Shown: positions 23,127-31,215, counted from the stretch's first letter. The stretch: DNA of 39,364 nt from Solimonas_A sp035476855 (GCA_035476855.1 DATILC010000235.1:1-39364), one strand, 5' to 3'. The notes: generated from the letters alone by a model not told the origin. Program-made: numbers and translations.

Positions 23127-24572
23127 ATGAAGAAAGACAAGCCTGCTGTACCGCGCGGATTGACGCGCAGGGACTTCATCCAGGGTGTGGCGGCGGCCAC
23201 CGGCGGCATGATCCTGCCGGGTTGCCGTAGCGACGGCACTACGCTGTCAGGCCCTGCGGGAGCCCTGCCGGACCCGAAGGACTCCGGTATCGACCACATC
23301 GTCGTGCTGATGATGGAGAACCGTTCCTTCGATCACTTCCTCGGCTGGGTGCCGGGTGCCGATGGCCGGCAGGCCGGCGTGAGCCTCAAGGACAGCGCCG
23401 GCAATGTGCGCCAGTCACGCGACCTGGCGCCGAACTTCCAGAACTGCCAGCTGGCCGATCCGGACCACAGCTATGACGGTGGTCGCGTCCACGTCAACGA
23501 CGGCAAGATGGACGGTTTCCTGCTGACGCAGCCGGTCGGTGACGACTTCGCGATCGGCTACTACACCGCCGACAGCCTGCCGTTCTACAAGGGGGCCGCG
23601 CAGCACTGGACGATCTGCGACCGCTACTTCAGCAGCATGCTCGGCCTGACCTCGGCGAACCGCATCTACATGCATGCCGGCCAGACCGACCGCATCGAGA
23701 ACTCGGTGGAGATCTCCACGCTGCCGACGGTCTGGGACCGCATGATCGAGAAGGGTCACAGCGTCGCCTACTACTACCAGGACGTGTCCTACCTGTCCTA
23801 CTGGGGCGGCAAGTACACCGGCTTCTCGAACCGCTATACCAAGAGCCGGTTGCAGTCCGACGTGATGGAAGGCCGGCTGGCGAACCTCACCTACATCGAC
23901 AACGTCGGCTCCACGTTCAACGAGGGTGGCAGCCTGTCGCGCGACGATCATCCGGTCGCCGACATCCGCAACGGCCAGGCTTTCCTCAACGAGGTCTACG
24001 ACATCCTGCGCCAGGGCCCGGACTGGGAGCGCACGCTGCTGGTGATCAACTACGACGAGTGGGGCGGCTTCTACGATCACGTGCCGCCGCCGTTCGCGCC
24101 GGTGACGCCGGAGGAAGCGGCGCTGGGCAACGACGGCCGCCTCGGCGGGCGCGTGCCCTGCGTCCTCATCGGGCCGCGCGCGAAGCGCGGCCATGTCGAG
24201 CACCAGCAGTTCGATCCGAACTCGATCCTCAACATGATTGCCTGGCGCTTCGGCTTCGAGCCGCTGGGTGCGCGTGCGGGCTCGGCCAACCTGGCGCACG
24301 CGCTGGATTTCTCGGCTCCGCTGAACACCGCCGCGCCGGCCTTCGAGGTACCTGCCGGGCCCTTCGGCGGCCTGTGCCTGCCGCTGGCGACGCTACTGCA
24401 CCTGGCCGGCATCGAGGCGCCGCTGCCGCTGCCGGAGCTGCCGGTGGTGCCACTGCCCGAGCAGATCCAGCTGCCGGCGATCCCGGGCCTGGACGAGCCG
24501 CTGCTGCGGCTGGTCAGTCACCTGCAGGAGCTGGACGCGTTGCGCCAGCTGGGCCTGAGCAACGGCTTCTGA
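23127..24572 (+). CDS. Tat-exported phospholipase C/acid phosphatase-family phosphoesterase
   Basis: The product is 481 residues. The N-terminus has a twin-arginine signal (LTRRDFIQGVAAATGG) followed by LPGC, so it is probably a Tat-dependent lipoprotein. The phosphoesterase family signature VVLMMENRSFDHFLGW follows at residues 58-73, with metal-binding Glu64 and Asn65. Later come RYFSSMLGLTSANR, the conserved NYDEWGGFYDHVPPP and PCVLIGPRAKRG. The family includes haemolytic phospholipase C/sphingomyelinase PlcH, the non-haemolytic PlcN, and acid phosphatases such as AcpA. This shorter form lacks the PlcH C-terminal repeats; instead its last 60 residues are Leu/Pro-rich. Removal of phosphorylated headgroups from sphingolipids or phospholipids fits the locus. 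Confidence 0.87.
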   Translation: MKKDKPAVPRGLTRRDFIQGVAAATGGMILPGCRSDGTTLSGPAGALPDPKDSGIDHIVVLMMENRSFDHFLGWVPGADGRQAGVSLKDSAGNVRQSRDLAPNFQNCQLADPDHSYDGGRVHVNDGKMDGFLLTQPVGDDFAIGYYTADSLPFYKGAAQHWTICDRYFSSMLGLTSANRIYMHAGQTDRIENSVEISTLPTVWDRMIEKGHSVAYYYQDVSYLSYWGGKYTGFSNRYTKSRLQSDVMEGRLANLTYIDNVGSTFNEGGSLSRDDHPVADIRNGQAFLNEVYDILRQGPDWERTLLVINYDEWGGFYDHVPPPFAPVTPEEAALGNDGRLGGRVPCVLIGPRAKRGHVEHQQFDPNSILNMIAWRFGFEPLGARAGSANLAHALDFSAPLNTAAPAFEVPAGPFGGLCLPLATLLHLAGIEAPLPLPELPVVPLPEQIQLPAIPGLDEPLLRLVSHLQELDALRQLGLSNGF

Positions 24573-24612
24573 GAAGGCCTGAAAAGGATCGACCGCTGCA
24601 GCGCCGCTGCCT

Positions 24613-25284
24613 TCAGGCGCGGTCGCTGGCGCCCCCGGCGTAGCGCGCCATGGTCTGGGTGCCGACGACGATCATGCGCACCATCAGCTCCAGCTGATCG
24701 GTGATCGCGGGGTGCTGTTCGCGCGGTAGGTCCATCGCCGTGGTGCCGATCGCGAACACCAGCCGGGTAATCGCCTTGGCGGTCAGGATCGGCTCGTGCA
24801 GCCCGGTGCCGTTGGCCTCTGCCAGCCGGATCAGGTCGATGCGCAACTCGTCCTCGAAGAACTGCAGCTGGCGTTCCACCGTCTGCTTGAAGGCCTCGGA
24901 GCCGACCATGCCCTCGCGCAGCAGGATATGCAGCAGGCTGCCTTCGGCGCCCAGCTGCTCCATGAAGGCTTCCACCGAGCTGCGCACCACGCTGCGCTCG
25001 GTGCTGGCGCGCTGCCGGGCCGAGCCGATGATCTGGCGCAGCGAGCGGCCGGACAGCTCGATCAGCGCGATCGCCAGTTCGTCGATGTCGTGGAAATGGC
25101 GGTAGAAGCTGTTCGGAGCGATGTCGGCTTCGCGGGCCACTTCGCGCAGGCTCAGGGTCGACACGCTGCGGTGCGGCCCGACCAGCTTCAGCGCGGCGGC
25201 GATGATGTCGTCGCGCGAAATGGCGGCCTTGCGCCCGGCCGGGGCACGGGTCGCGGAAGCGGGGCTTTTACGGCTCTTGATCAA
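24613..25284 (-). CDS. desT: TetR-family regulator, DesT/FabR-like
   Basis: About 223 residues from a TTG at 25284; the frame is open to 25389. A start there would place the divergent promoter inside the coding region and add a poorly conserved tail, so the shorter form is preferred, but the start is uncertain. The N-terminal TetR helix-turn-helix is clear: ISRDDIIAAALKLVG, TLSLREVAREADIAPNSFYRHF and the recognition helix before HDIDELA. The C-terminal ligand domain has the pattern of FabR/DesT proteins, which sense the saturated/unsaturated acyl-CoA balance. It is divergent from a desCB-like pair, the same layout as Pseudomonas aeruginosa desT/desCB. It likely represses desaturase expression. 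Confidence 0.8.
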   Translation of the reverse strand: MIKSRKSPASATRAPAGRKAAISRDDIIAAALKLVGPHRSVSTLSLREVAREADIAPNSFYRHFHDIDELAIALIELSGRSLRQIIGSARQRASTERSVVRSSVEAFMEQLGAEGSLLHILLREGMVGSEAFKQTVERQLQFFEDELRIDLIRLAEANGTGLHEPILTAKAITRLVFAIGTTAMDLPREQHPAITDQLELMVRMIVVGTQTMARYAGGASDRA

Positions 25285-25349
25285 GGGCTTGTACGGCAGT
25301 CGGGTGGTGATGTCGGCATCATAGCTGCAGGCATTAATATACAGTTGTA

Positions 25350-25377
25350 TAGACAAACGTGCATTCACCTGTATAAT
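25350..25377 (+). promoter_or_regulatory. sigma70-type promoter of the desCB-like operon with possible DesT operator
   Basis: TAGACA (25350-25355) and a perfect TATAAT (25372-25377) are separated by 16 bases. This is the best promoter seen in the window and it points toward the reductase gene. The bases between them (25351-25370) form an imperfect dyad, AGACAAA and TTCACCT in opposite orientation. On the minus strand it begins GTGAA and has GTTTGTCT, reminiscent of DesT/FabR operators. A separate ATACA-GT-TGTAT dyad lies at 25339-25350. Repressor binding here would block RNA polymerase directly. Confidence 0.6.
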
Positions 25378-25407
25378 CCCCCCCATCACGACTGCCGGAT
25401 TGCTTAC

Positions 25408-26502
25408 GTGCCGACCGCCGCGCCTGCTGCACCCAAAGGCTCCCTGAGCCGCCTGCTGACCCCTCTGGTTGCTCCGGAAGTCTTTGATTTCTGGGCCTCA
25501 AAGCTCCATCCGACCTGGTCCTGGCAGCGCCCTCTGGCGCGTGTCCTGGAACGTCGGGAGGAGGCCCGCGACGCCATTACCCTGGTGTTGCAGCCCAACC
25601 GCCACTGCGGCGCTTTCGCGCCGGGCCAGCATCTCAACGTCAGCGCCGAGATCGGCGGCGTGCGCGTCACCCGCAGCTACAGCCCCAGCGCTGCGCCGCG
25701 CGCGGACGGGCGCATCGAACTGACCGTGAAGCGTGTCGAGGGCGGCCGCTTCAGCAACCACCTGCACGACAACATCGCTGTCGGCGACGTGCTGGAACTG
25801 GCCCCGGCCTTCGGCGAAATGACGTTGCCGGCGCAGCCGCAAGGCCGCTGGCTGTTCCTCGCCGCGGGCAGCGGCATCACCCCGCTGATGAGCCTGACGC
25901 GCTCGCTGGCCGCGGCCGGCATGCCGGTGGAACTGACCCTGCTGTACTGGGCGCGGACCCGCGAGGAGCTGTGCTACGCCCGCGAACTGCGCGAGCTGGC
26001 CGCGCGCGAGCCGCGCTTCCGCCTGCAGTTGTTGCTGACCCGCGAGGACTCATTGCTGGCCGACGAACTCGGTGGCCGTCTCGATGCCGCGCTGTTGCAG
26101 GGCCTGGTGCCGGAGTTGGCACAGCAGCAGGTTCATGCCTGCGGCCCCGCCGGCTTCGTCGACAACGCCCGCCAGCTGCTGGCGCAGCAGGCCGCGTCCT
26201 TCAAGGCCGAGGCCTTCACGCCGTCCGCCGTCGCCGAAGTCGCCGGTACTGTTCGCGTGGAACTGCGCGCCAGTGGCCGCACGCTGGAGATTCCCGCGGG
26301 GCAGGCGCTGCTGCCGGCGCTGGAGGCGCAGGGCATCAAGCCCGCCTACGGCTGCCGCATGGGCATCTGCAACACCTGCGCCTGCAGCAAGCTCGCCGGC
26401 ACCACGCAGAACCTCAACAGCGGCGATGTTTCCGCTGAGCCGAGCAGCGCGCTGCGCCTCTGCATCAGCCGCGCCTGCACCGACCTGACCCTGGATCTCT
26501 GA
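25408..26502 (+). CDS. desC: ferredoxin-type oxidoreductase, desaturase electron-transfer partner (DesC-like)
   Basis: The product is 364 residues from GTG 25408; no good ribosome-binding site is visible and the leader is short (about 24 bases). The domain order is an FAD-binding beta-barrel with HLNVSAEIGGVRVTRSYSPS, then an NAD-binding domain with LFLAAGSGITPLMSLTRSL. The C-terminal plant-type [2Fe-2S] ferredoxin domain has ligands Cys316, Cys321, Cys324 and Cys352 (YGCRMGICNTCACSK and LCISRAC). It passes electrons from NAD(P)H to the membrane desaturase encoded 3 bases downstream. The pair and the divergent TetR gene match Pseudomonas desT/desC/desB. Confidence is high for the biochemical type, moderate for the gene name. 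Confidence 0.87.
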   Translation: MPTAAPAAPKGSLSRLLTPLVAPEVFDFWASKLHPTWSWQRPLARVLERREEARDAITLVLQPNRHCGAFAPGQHLNVSAEIGGVRVTRSYSPSAAPRADGRIELTVKRVEGGRFSNHLHDNIAVGDVLELAPAFGEMTLPAQPQGRWLFLAAGSGITPLMSLTRSLAAAGMPVELTLLYWARTREELCYARELRELAAREPRFRLQLLLTREDSLLADELGGRLDAALLQGLVPELAQQQVHACGPAGFVDNARQLLAQQAASFKAEAFTPSAVAEVAGTVRVELRASGRTLEIPAGQALLPALEAQGIKPAYGCRMGICNTCACSKLAGTTQNLNSGDVSAEPSSALRLCISRACTDLTLDL

Positions 26503-26505
26503 GCC

Positions 26506-27612
26506 ATGACCACCGCCGCTCTCAATCGCCCGCTTTCCGCTGACGAACTGCAGCACTTCGGTGCCGAACTCGATGCGCTGCGCGCCCGCCACGTCGCCGA
26601 TATCGGCGAGAAGGATGCGCGCTACATCCGCCGCATCGTCAAGGCCGTGCGCTACACCGAGGCCGCCGGCCGCGCGCTGCTGTTCGCCGGCATGTTCCCG
26701 CCGGCCTGGATCCTCGGCACGCTGCTGCTGGGCCTGTCGAAGATCCTCGAGAACATGGAACTGGGCCACAACGTCATGCACGGCCAGTACGACTGGATGC
26801 GCGACCCGACGCTCGACGGCAAGACCTACGAGTGGGACATCGCCGGCACCAGCGACAACTGGCGCAAGACGCACAACTTCAAGCACCACACCTACACCAA
26901 CGTCCGCGGCATGGACGACGACATCGGTTACGGCCTGCTGCGCATCTTCCCGGAGCAGAAGTGGAAGCCGTTCTTCCTGTTCCAGCCGCTGATCGCGGTG
27001 ATCTTCGCGCTGCTGTTCGAGTGGGGCGTGGCGATCCAGGACCTGGAGCTGGGCAAGTACTTCGCCGGTCGCAAGACCAAGGCGCAGCTGAAGGCCGAGT
27101 TCGCCCCGGTGGGCCGCAAGATGCGCCGCCAGATCGTCAAGGACTACGTGATCTTCCCGCTGCTGGCCGGCCCGTTCTTCCTGCCGGTGCTGCTGGGCAA
27201 CGTCGTCGCCAACATCATGCGCAACCTCTGGACCTACACGATCATCTTCTGCGGGCATTTCACCGCGCATGCGGAAACCTTCCCGAAGAGCATCGTGCAG
27301 AACGAGACCCGCGGCCACTGGTACCTGCGCCAGCTGCGCGGCTCCTCGAACCTGCGCGGCGGCAAGCTGTTCCACATCATGAGCGGCAACCTCAGCCACC
27401 AGATCGAGCACCACCTGTTCCCGGATCTGCCGGCGCGCCGCTACGCCGAGATGGCGCCGGTGGTGCGCGAGATCTGCACGCGCTACGGCCAGCGCTACAA
27501 CAGCGGCTCGCTGGCCTCGCAGTTCGGCCAGGTGATCTGGCGCATCCTGCGCCACTCGCTGCCGAGCCGGCCGTCGCGCGAGTCGACGGTGCTGGCGACC
27601 GCGGCTGCGTAG
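26506..27612 (+). CDS. desB: fatty acyl-CoA desaturase (DesB-like, delta-9 type)
   Basis: This 368-residue membrane di-iron desaturase has the three histidine boxes: HNVMH (residues 88-92), HNFKHH (123-128) and HQIEHH (298-303). Hydrophobic segments lie between them. It introduces a double bond into acyl chains using oxygen and electrons from the DesC-like reductase. The start ATG 26506 is 3 bases after the reductase stop, so translation is coupled. The family also includes phospholipid desaturases; a delta-9 acyl-CoA role is taken from the desCB-like gene order. It probably adjusts unsaturation of exogenous fatty acids, which fits a lipid-scavenging organism. Confidence 0.9.
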   Translation: MTTAALNRPLSADELQHFGAELDALRARHVADIGEKDARYIRRIVKAVRYTEAAGRALLFAGMFPPAWILGTLLLGLSKILENMELGHNVMHGQYDWMRDPTLDGKTYEWDIAGTSDNWRKTHNFKHHTYTNVRGMDDDIGYGLLRIFPEQKWKPFFLFQPLIAVIFALLFEWGVAIQDLELGKYFAGRKTKAQLKAEFAPVGRKMRRQIVKDYVIFPLLAGPFFLPVLLGNVVANIMRNLWTYTIIFCGHFTAHAETFPKSIVQNETRGHWYLRQLRGSSNLRGGKLFHIMSGNLSHQIEHHLFPDLPARRYAEMAPVVREICTRYGQRYNSGSLASQFGQVIWRILRHSLPSRPSRESTVLATAAA

Positions 27613-27658
27613 TGTGGTTATATAAATATCGTCAGTTATTCCTTTGCATCGAGGTCGA

Positions 27659-27686
27659 GCCCGTCTAGTCTGTGCATCAGACGGGC
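27659..27686. terminator. hairpin between the desaturase gene and a small membrane-protein gene
   Basis: GCCCGTCT (27659-27666) pairs with AGACGGGC (27679-27686) around a 12-base loop that itself holds GTCT, giving an alternative pairing. It is 47 bases after the desaturase stop and ends 28 bases before the next start. It may be a terminator or a leader structure; there is no T-run directly after it. Confidence 0.4.
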
Positions 27687-27714
27687 CCTGTCGGCCCCTT
27701 TACGGAGAATGACG

Positions 27715-27975
27715 ATGAAGCTGCTGCTCCTGATTGGCGTTGTGCTGCTTGCGGGCGTGTCCTACGCCGCCGGTGCCCAGCAGCCGGTCCCGATGCAGGG
27801 GCTCGATCTGCCGGCCGCCGCGGCACTGGCCTTCCTGACCCTGTTCTCGATCCTGGGCTACGGCGCGCTGTGGCAGCGCCGGCAGCAGGCGCTGGCGGGG
27901 CATCCGCTGCCGAAGACTGCGCCTGCAGTGGTGCTGCGCCCGGGGCCGCTGCGCCTGTCGGCGGCTTCCTGGTAA
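27715..27975 (+). CDS. small hypothetical membrane protein
   Basis: The product is 86 residues. ATG 27715 is preferred because GGAG (27704-27707) is 7 bases upstream; ATG 27709 would be too close to it. The first hydrophobic segment (LLLLIGVVLLAGVSYAAGA) is a signal peptide or membrane anchor. A second one (AAAALAFLTLFSILGYGAL) is followed by basic WQRRQQ and a short Pro-rich cytoplasmic tail. I do not recognise a family. It converges with the GFA-type gene with only 4 bases between the stops. Confidence 0.6.
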   Translation: MKLLLLIGVVLLAGVSYAAGAQQPVPMQGLDLPAAAALAFLTLFSILGYGALWQRRQQALAGHPLPKTAPAVVLRPGPLRLSAASW

Positions 27976-27979
27976 CGCG

Positions 27980-28402
27980 CTAGACCGCCGGATCCTCGCG
28001 ATCCGGGCCGGCGTCGTCGTGGCGCGGCAGCGTATCCGCCGTCTCGAACCAGGGCAGCCGGCTCATGCGCCAGATGTGGTACTGCGGCGGAATGCGCGCA
28101 GGCTCATCGAGGCTGGCGCTGGTGATGTCGACGGTGCTTGCTCCAACCCTGCGGCGAAACACCAGCGCTGTGCCGCAGCTGCCGCAGAACTCGCGCTGGC
28201 TGTGTGCGCTGGACTGGAAGATCACCGGTTCGCCGCGGACATAGTGGAAACCACCGACCACCACGGTCAGCCAGGCCACGACGGGCGCGCCACTGGCGCG
28301 CTGGCATAGCCGGCAGTGGCAGTAGCCGGCATCCAGCGGTACGGCATCGATGTGGTAGCGGATGGCGCCGCAGAGACAACCCCCTTGCAGCACCTCGGTC
28401 AC
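27980..28402 (-). CDS. GFA/CENP-V domain protein (glutathione-dependent formaldehyde-activating enzyme family)
   Basis: This 140-residue zinc-binding protein has the family's cysteine pattern: GGCLCGAIRY at the start, CHCRLCQRASGAP near residue 28 and FCGSCGTAL near residue 72. The fold is the Mss4-like beta-tent. Family members have been linked to S-hydroxymethylglutathione formation, but most are uncharacterised. It is the last gene of the minus-strand operon, 9 bases after rsmE. Confidence 0.87.
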   Translation of the reverse strand: MTEVLQGGCLCGAIRYHIDAVPLDAGYCHCRLCQRASGAPVVAWLTVVVGGFHYVRGEPVIFQSSAHSQREFCGSCGTALVFRRRVGASTVDITSASLDEPARIPPQYHIWRMSRLPWFETADTLPRHDDAGPDREDPAV

Positions 28403-28411
28403 CGGTCCGGC

Positions 28412-29149
28412 TCAGTTCCAGTCGCCGTAGCGCGACTGCAGCGCGGCCAGCATCGCCAGCCCGGCGGTTTCGGTGCGCAGGATGCGCGGGCCGATGCGGA
28501 CGCCGGTAAATCCCGCGACCGTCGCCGTGCGCAATTCGACTTCGGACAGGCCACCCTCGGGGCCGATCAGCAGCGTCGCCGAATCCGTCACCGCCGGCAG
28601 TCCGCCGATGCCGTGCGCGGCGAGCGGATCGAGCGTCAGGCGCAGGCCGGATTCGTCGCAGGCGGGCAGCCAGCGCTCAAGCGGCTGCACAGCCGCCAGT
28701 TCCGGGATGTGCGTGCGGCCGGACTGCTCGCAGGCCGAGACGACGATGCCGCGCCAGTGCTCCAGCTTCTTCTCCCAGCGCTCGCCGTCGAGCTTGACCA
28801 CGCTGCGTGCGGACAACAGGGGCAGGATGCGATTCACACCCAGTTCGACCGCCTTCTGCAGGGTGAACTCCATGCGCTCGCCCTTGGACACGCACTGCGC
28901 CAGCGTCAGCCGCAGCGGCGATTCGCGATCGGGCTCGCGTCGTTCGCCGAGCTTCAGCATCGCACTGCGCTTGGCGACCTGGGTCAGCGTCGCCTCGTAC
29001 TCGGCGCCGTCGCCGCAGAACGCAATAAACGTCTCGCCCTCGCGCAGGCGCAGCACTTGCACCAGGTGACGGAAAGCCTCTTCCGGCAGCGGCAGCTCGG
29101 TGCCGGCCTGCAGGGGCGGGGGCAGGTGAATGCGTGAGGTGCTGGCCAT
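28412..29149 (-). CDS. rsmE: 16S rRNA (uracil1498-N3)-methyltransferase RsmE
   Basis: The product is 245 residues, the normal size. The N-terminal PUA-like domain (RIHLPPPL to FCGDGAEYEA) precedes the SPOUT trefoil-knot methyltransferase domain. The latter has QKAVELGVNRILPL, LLIGPEGGLSEVE and RIGPRILRTETAG, the S-adenosylmethionine-binding knot motifs of RsmE. It methylates U1498 of 16S rRNA in the 30S subunit. Only 7 bases separate it from the upstream hepT gene. Confidence 0.94.
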   Translation of the reverse strand: MASTSRIHLPPPLQAGTELPLPEEAFRHLVQVLRLREGETFIAFCGDGAEYEATLTQVAKRSAMLKLGERREPDRESPLRLTLAQCVSKGERMEFTLQKAVELGVNRILPLLSARSVVKLDGERWEKKLEHWRGIVVSACEQSGRTHIPELAAVQPLERWLPACDESGLRLTLDPLAAHGIGGLPAVTDSATLLIGPEGGLSEVELRTATVAGFTGVRIGPRILRTETAGLAMLAALQSRYGDWN

Positions 29150-29156
29150 CCTGTCG

Positions 29157-29519
29157 CTACTCCGCCGAAGGATCGGGATAGTCCTTCAGGGCTTCCCGCA
29201 CTGCGGAAAGCAGCTGGGGAGCGTCGATAACGGCAATGGCGTAGACCTTGCGGTGATCCAGTTCGGCATAACCATGCGCGAGGATGTTGCGAAAGCCGAT
29301 GATGTCGCGGGCATGGGGAATGCGATCGGCGATTCCGGGAGCGAGGTCGCGCAGCTTGCGCATGGCCTCTCCGCAAACCTCCAGCGCCCGCTCGACGGCG
29401 GCACGGGTCTTCTCGTCCCCGAGGTACTGTTCGAGACTGTATCCGGCGGTGAAGCGCACTGCGGCGGCCGCATAGCGCTCGATATCCTCGAGATGAACGC
29501 CGGGATCACGCAGCGGCAT
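29157..29519 (-). CDS. hepT: HepT-like HEPN toxin (DUF86)
   Basis: This 120-residue helical HEPN-domain protein carries the R-x4-H-x-Y motif RNILAHGY (Arg77, His82, Tyr84) that defines HepT toxins. Its start overlaps the end of the nucleotidyltransferase gene by 14 bases, the standard layout of MntA/HepT type VII toxin-antitoxin pairs. In those, MntA inactivates HepT by adding AMP groups at the tyrosine of this motif. It sits inside a housekeeping operon between bioA and rsmE. Confidence 0.88.
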   Translation of the reverse strand: MPLRDPGVHLEDIERYAAAAVRFTAGYSLEQYLGDEKTRAAVERALEVCGEAMRKLRDLAPGIADRIPHARDIIGFRNILAHGYAELDHRKVYAIAVIDAPQLLSAVREALKDYPDPSAE

Positions 29520-29814
29520 AGATCGGTGACTTGCTCTGCTCGATGTAGTGCCGCAGCCTGCGGTTGCGGATCGTGCCTTGTTCGATCAGGTCGACTGGCC
29601 GGCAGAACAGCGCTTCCAGTGCTTCCTTGAGATCGAGGAAGTTGGAGAAGCTGTCCGCGGTGCCGGGTTCAAACTCGACCAGGACGTCGATGTCACTGCT
29701 GGCGGGATCGAAGTCGTCGCGCAGGATCGAACCGAACACTTCCAGCCGGCGCACGCCGTGGCTGCGGCACAGGCCGGCAATGGCTGCACGGTGGCGGTCG
29801 ATCAACGGATGCAT
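29506..29814 (-). CDS. mntA: MntA-like minimal nucleotidyltransferase antitoxin
   Basis: The product is 102 residues with the polymerase-beta-type signature VFGSILRDDF and SSDIDVLVEF: Gly28-Ser29, then Asp41 and Asp43 (GS-x11-DxD). This is the minimal nucleotidyltransferase fold that AMPylates partner HEPN toxins. It is first of the pair and overlaps hepT by 14 bases. It lies 18 bases after bioA on the same strand. Confidence 0.87.
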   Translation of the reverse strand: MHPLIDRHRAAIAGLCRSHGVRRLEVFGSILRDDFDPASSDIDVLVEFEPGTADSFSNFLDLKEALEALFCRPVDLIEQGTIRNRRLRHYIEQSKSPIYAAA

Positions 29815-29832
29815 GGTCGCATTCTAGCCGGG

Positions 29833-31215
29833 TCAGTCGCGCGTTGCCTTGTCGATGCCTTCCAGCGCGACCTTGCACATCAGCTCGATTTCCTTCGGCT
29901 CGATCACGTAGGGCGGCATGAAGTAGATGACATTGCCCAGCGGCCGCAGCAGCACGCCCTTTTCGAGACCGTGCTGGTAGACGCGCAGGCCGCGTCGTTC
30001 TTCGGCGGGGAAGGGTGCGTGCTTGTTGCCGCCCTTGGCCAGTTCGATCGCCAGGATCATGCCCTGCTGGCGTACCTCGGCGACGTGGCGATGGCTGCGG
30101 ATCTCGGCGGTCTGTCCCCACATGAAATCCGACAGCAGGCGGTTGGTCGCCAGCACGCGGGTTTCCTCGAACAGTTCCAGCGTCGCCAGCGCGGCGCGGC
30201 AGCCCAGCGGGTTGCCGGTGTAGGAATGCGAGTGCAGGAAGGCGCGGCCTTCCTTGTACTCGGCATAGAAAGCTTCGTAGATGCTCTCGCGCGTCAGCGT
30301 CACCGCCAGCGGCATCGTGCCGCCAGTGAGTCCCTTGGACAGGCACAGGAAGTCCGGCGTGATGCCGGGCTGGGCGTCCGGGTCGCGGCGCGGTGGCGGC
30401 GCCCAGTCGCTGGCGAACAGCCGGCCGGTGCGGCCAAAGCCCACCGCAATCTCGTCGGCGATCAGGTGCACCCCAAAGCGGTCGCAGGCCTCGCGCAGCA
30501 GGGTCAGGTACAGCGGGTGGTACATGCGCATGCCGGCGGCGCATTGCACCAGCGGCTCGACGATCACCGCGCAGACCTCGTGGGCGTGCTGCTCCAGCGT
30601 CAGTTCCATGTGGCGGAACATCTGCCGCGTGTGGTCTTCCCAGGATGCGCCGGCGCCGCGTTCGTAGCAGTCCGGCGAACGCACGTGGATCGGCTGCAGC
30701 AGCAGCGGTGCGTAGGTATCGCGGTACATGCTGGGCCCGCCAACCGCGAGCGCGCCCAGGGTTTCGCCGTGGTAGCCGCCGGTCAGCGCGATGAAGCGCT
30801 TCTTGTCCGGCTTCCCGGCGTTCTGCCAGTAGTGGAAGCTCATCTTCAGCGCGATCTCGACCGCCGAGGAGCCGTTGTCGCCGTAGAAGCAGCGCGTCAG
30901 GCCGGGCGGGGCGAGGCGCACGAGGCTTTCCGACAGTTCGATGACGGGTTCGTGGGTGAAGCCGCCGAGCATGACGTGGTCGAGCGTATCGAGCTGCTGC
31001 TTGAGCTGCGCGACGATGTGCGGGTGGCGGTGGCCGAAGATGTTGGTCCACCAGGAGCTGACCGCGTCGAGATAGCGCTTGCCCTCGAAGTCCTCCAGCC
31101 AGGCGCCCTCGGCCGACTTGATCGGCACCAGCGGCAGCCACTCGTGGTCCTTCATCTGCGTGCAGGGATGCCAGACATGCGCCAGCGAGCGGCGCATCAT
31201 TTCTTCGTTGCTCAC
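29833..31215 (-). CDS. bioA: adenosylmethionine-8-amino-7-oxononanoate aminotransferase BioA
   Basis: This 460-residue, PLP-dependent class III aminotransferase carries out the penultimate step of biotin synthesis, making 7,8-diaminononanoate with S-adenosylmethionine as amino donor. Diagnostic motifs are HVWHPCTQM near residue 13, SSWWTNIFGH (53-62) and YGDNGSSAVEIALKM. LIADEIAVGFGRTG (Asp254) and the PLP lysine in CLSKGLTGGTMPL (Lys294) follow. The gene overlaps the argA stop by 4 bases, so the two are translationally coupled. No other biotin gene is in the window. Confidence 0.94.
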   Translation of the reverse strand: MSNEEMMRRSLAHVWHPCTQMKDHEWLPLVPIKSAEGAWLEDFEGKRYLDAVSSWWTNIFGHRHPHIVAQLKQQLDTLDHVMLGGFTHEPVIELSESLVRLAPPGLTRCFYGDNGSSAVEIALKMSFHYWQNAGKPDKKRFIALTGGYHGETLGALAVGGPSMYRDTYAPLLLQPIHVRSPDCYERGAGASWEDHTRQMFRHMELTLEQHAHEVCAVIVEPLVQCAAGMRMYHPLYLTLLREACDRFGVHLIADEIAVGFGRTGRLFASDWAPPPRRDPDAQPGITPDFLCLSKGLTGGTMPLAVTLTRESIYEAFYAEYKEGRAFLHSHSYTGNPLGCRAALATLELFEETRVLATNRLLSDFMWGQTAEIRSHRHVAEVRQQGMILAIELAKGGNKHAPFPAEERRGLRVYQHGLEKGVLLRPLGNVIYFMPPYVIEPKEIELMCKVALEGIDKATRD

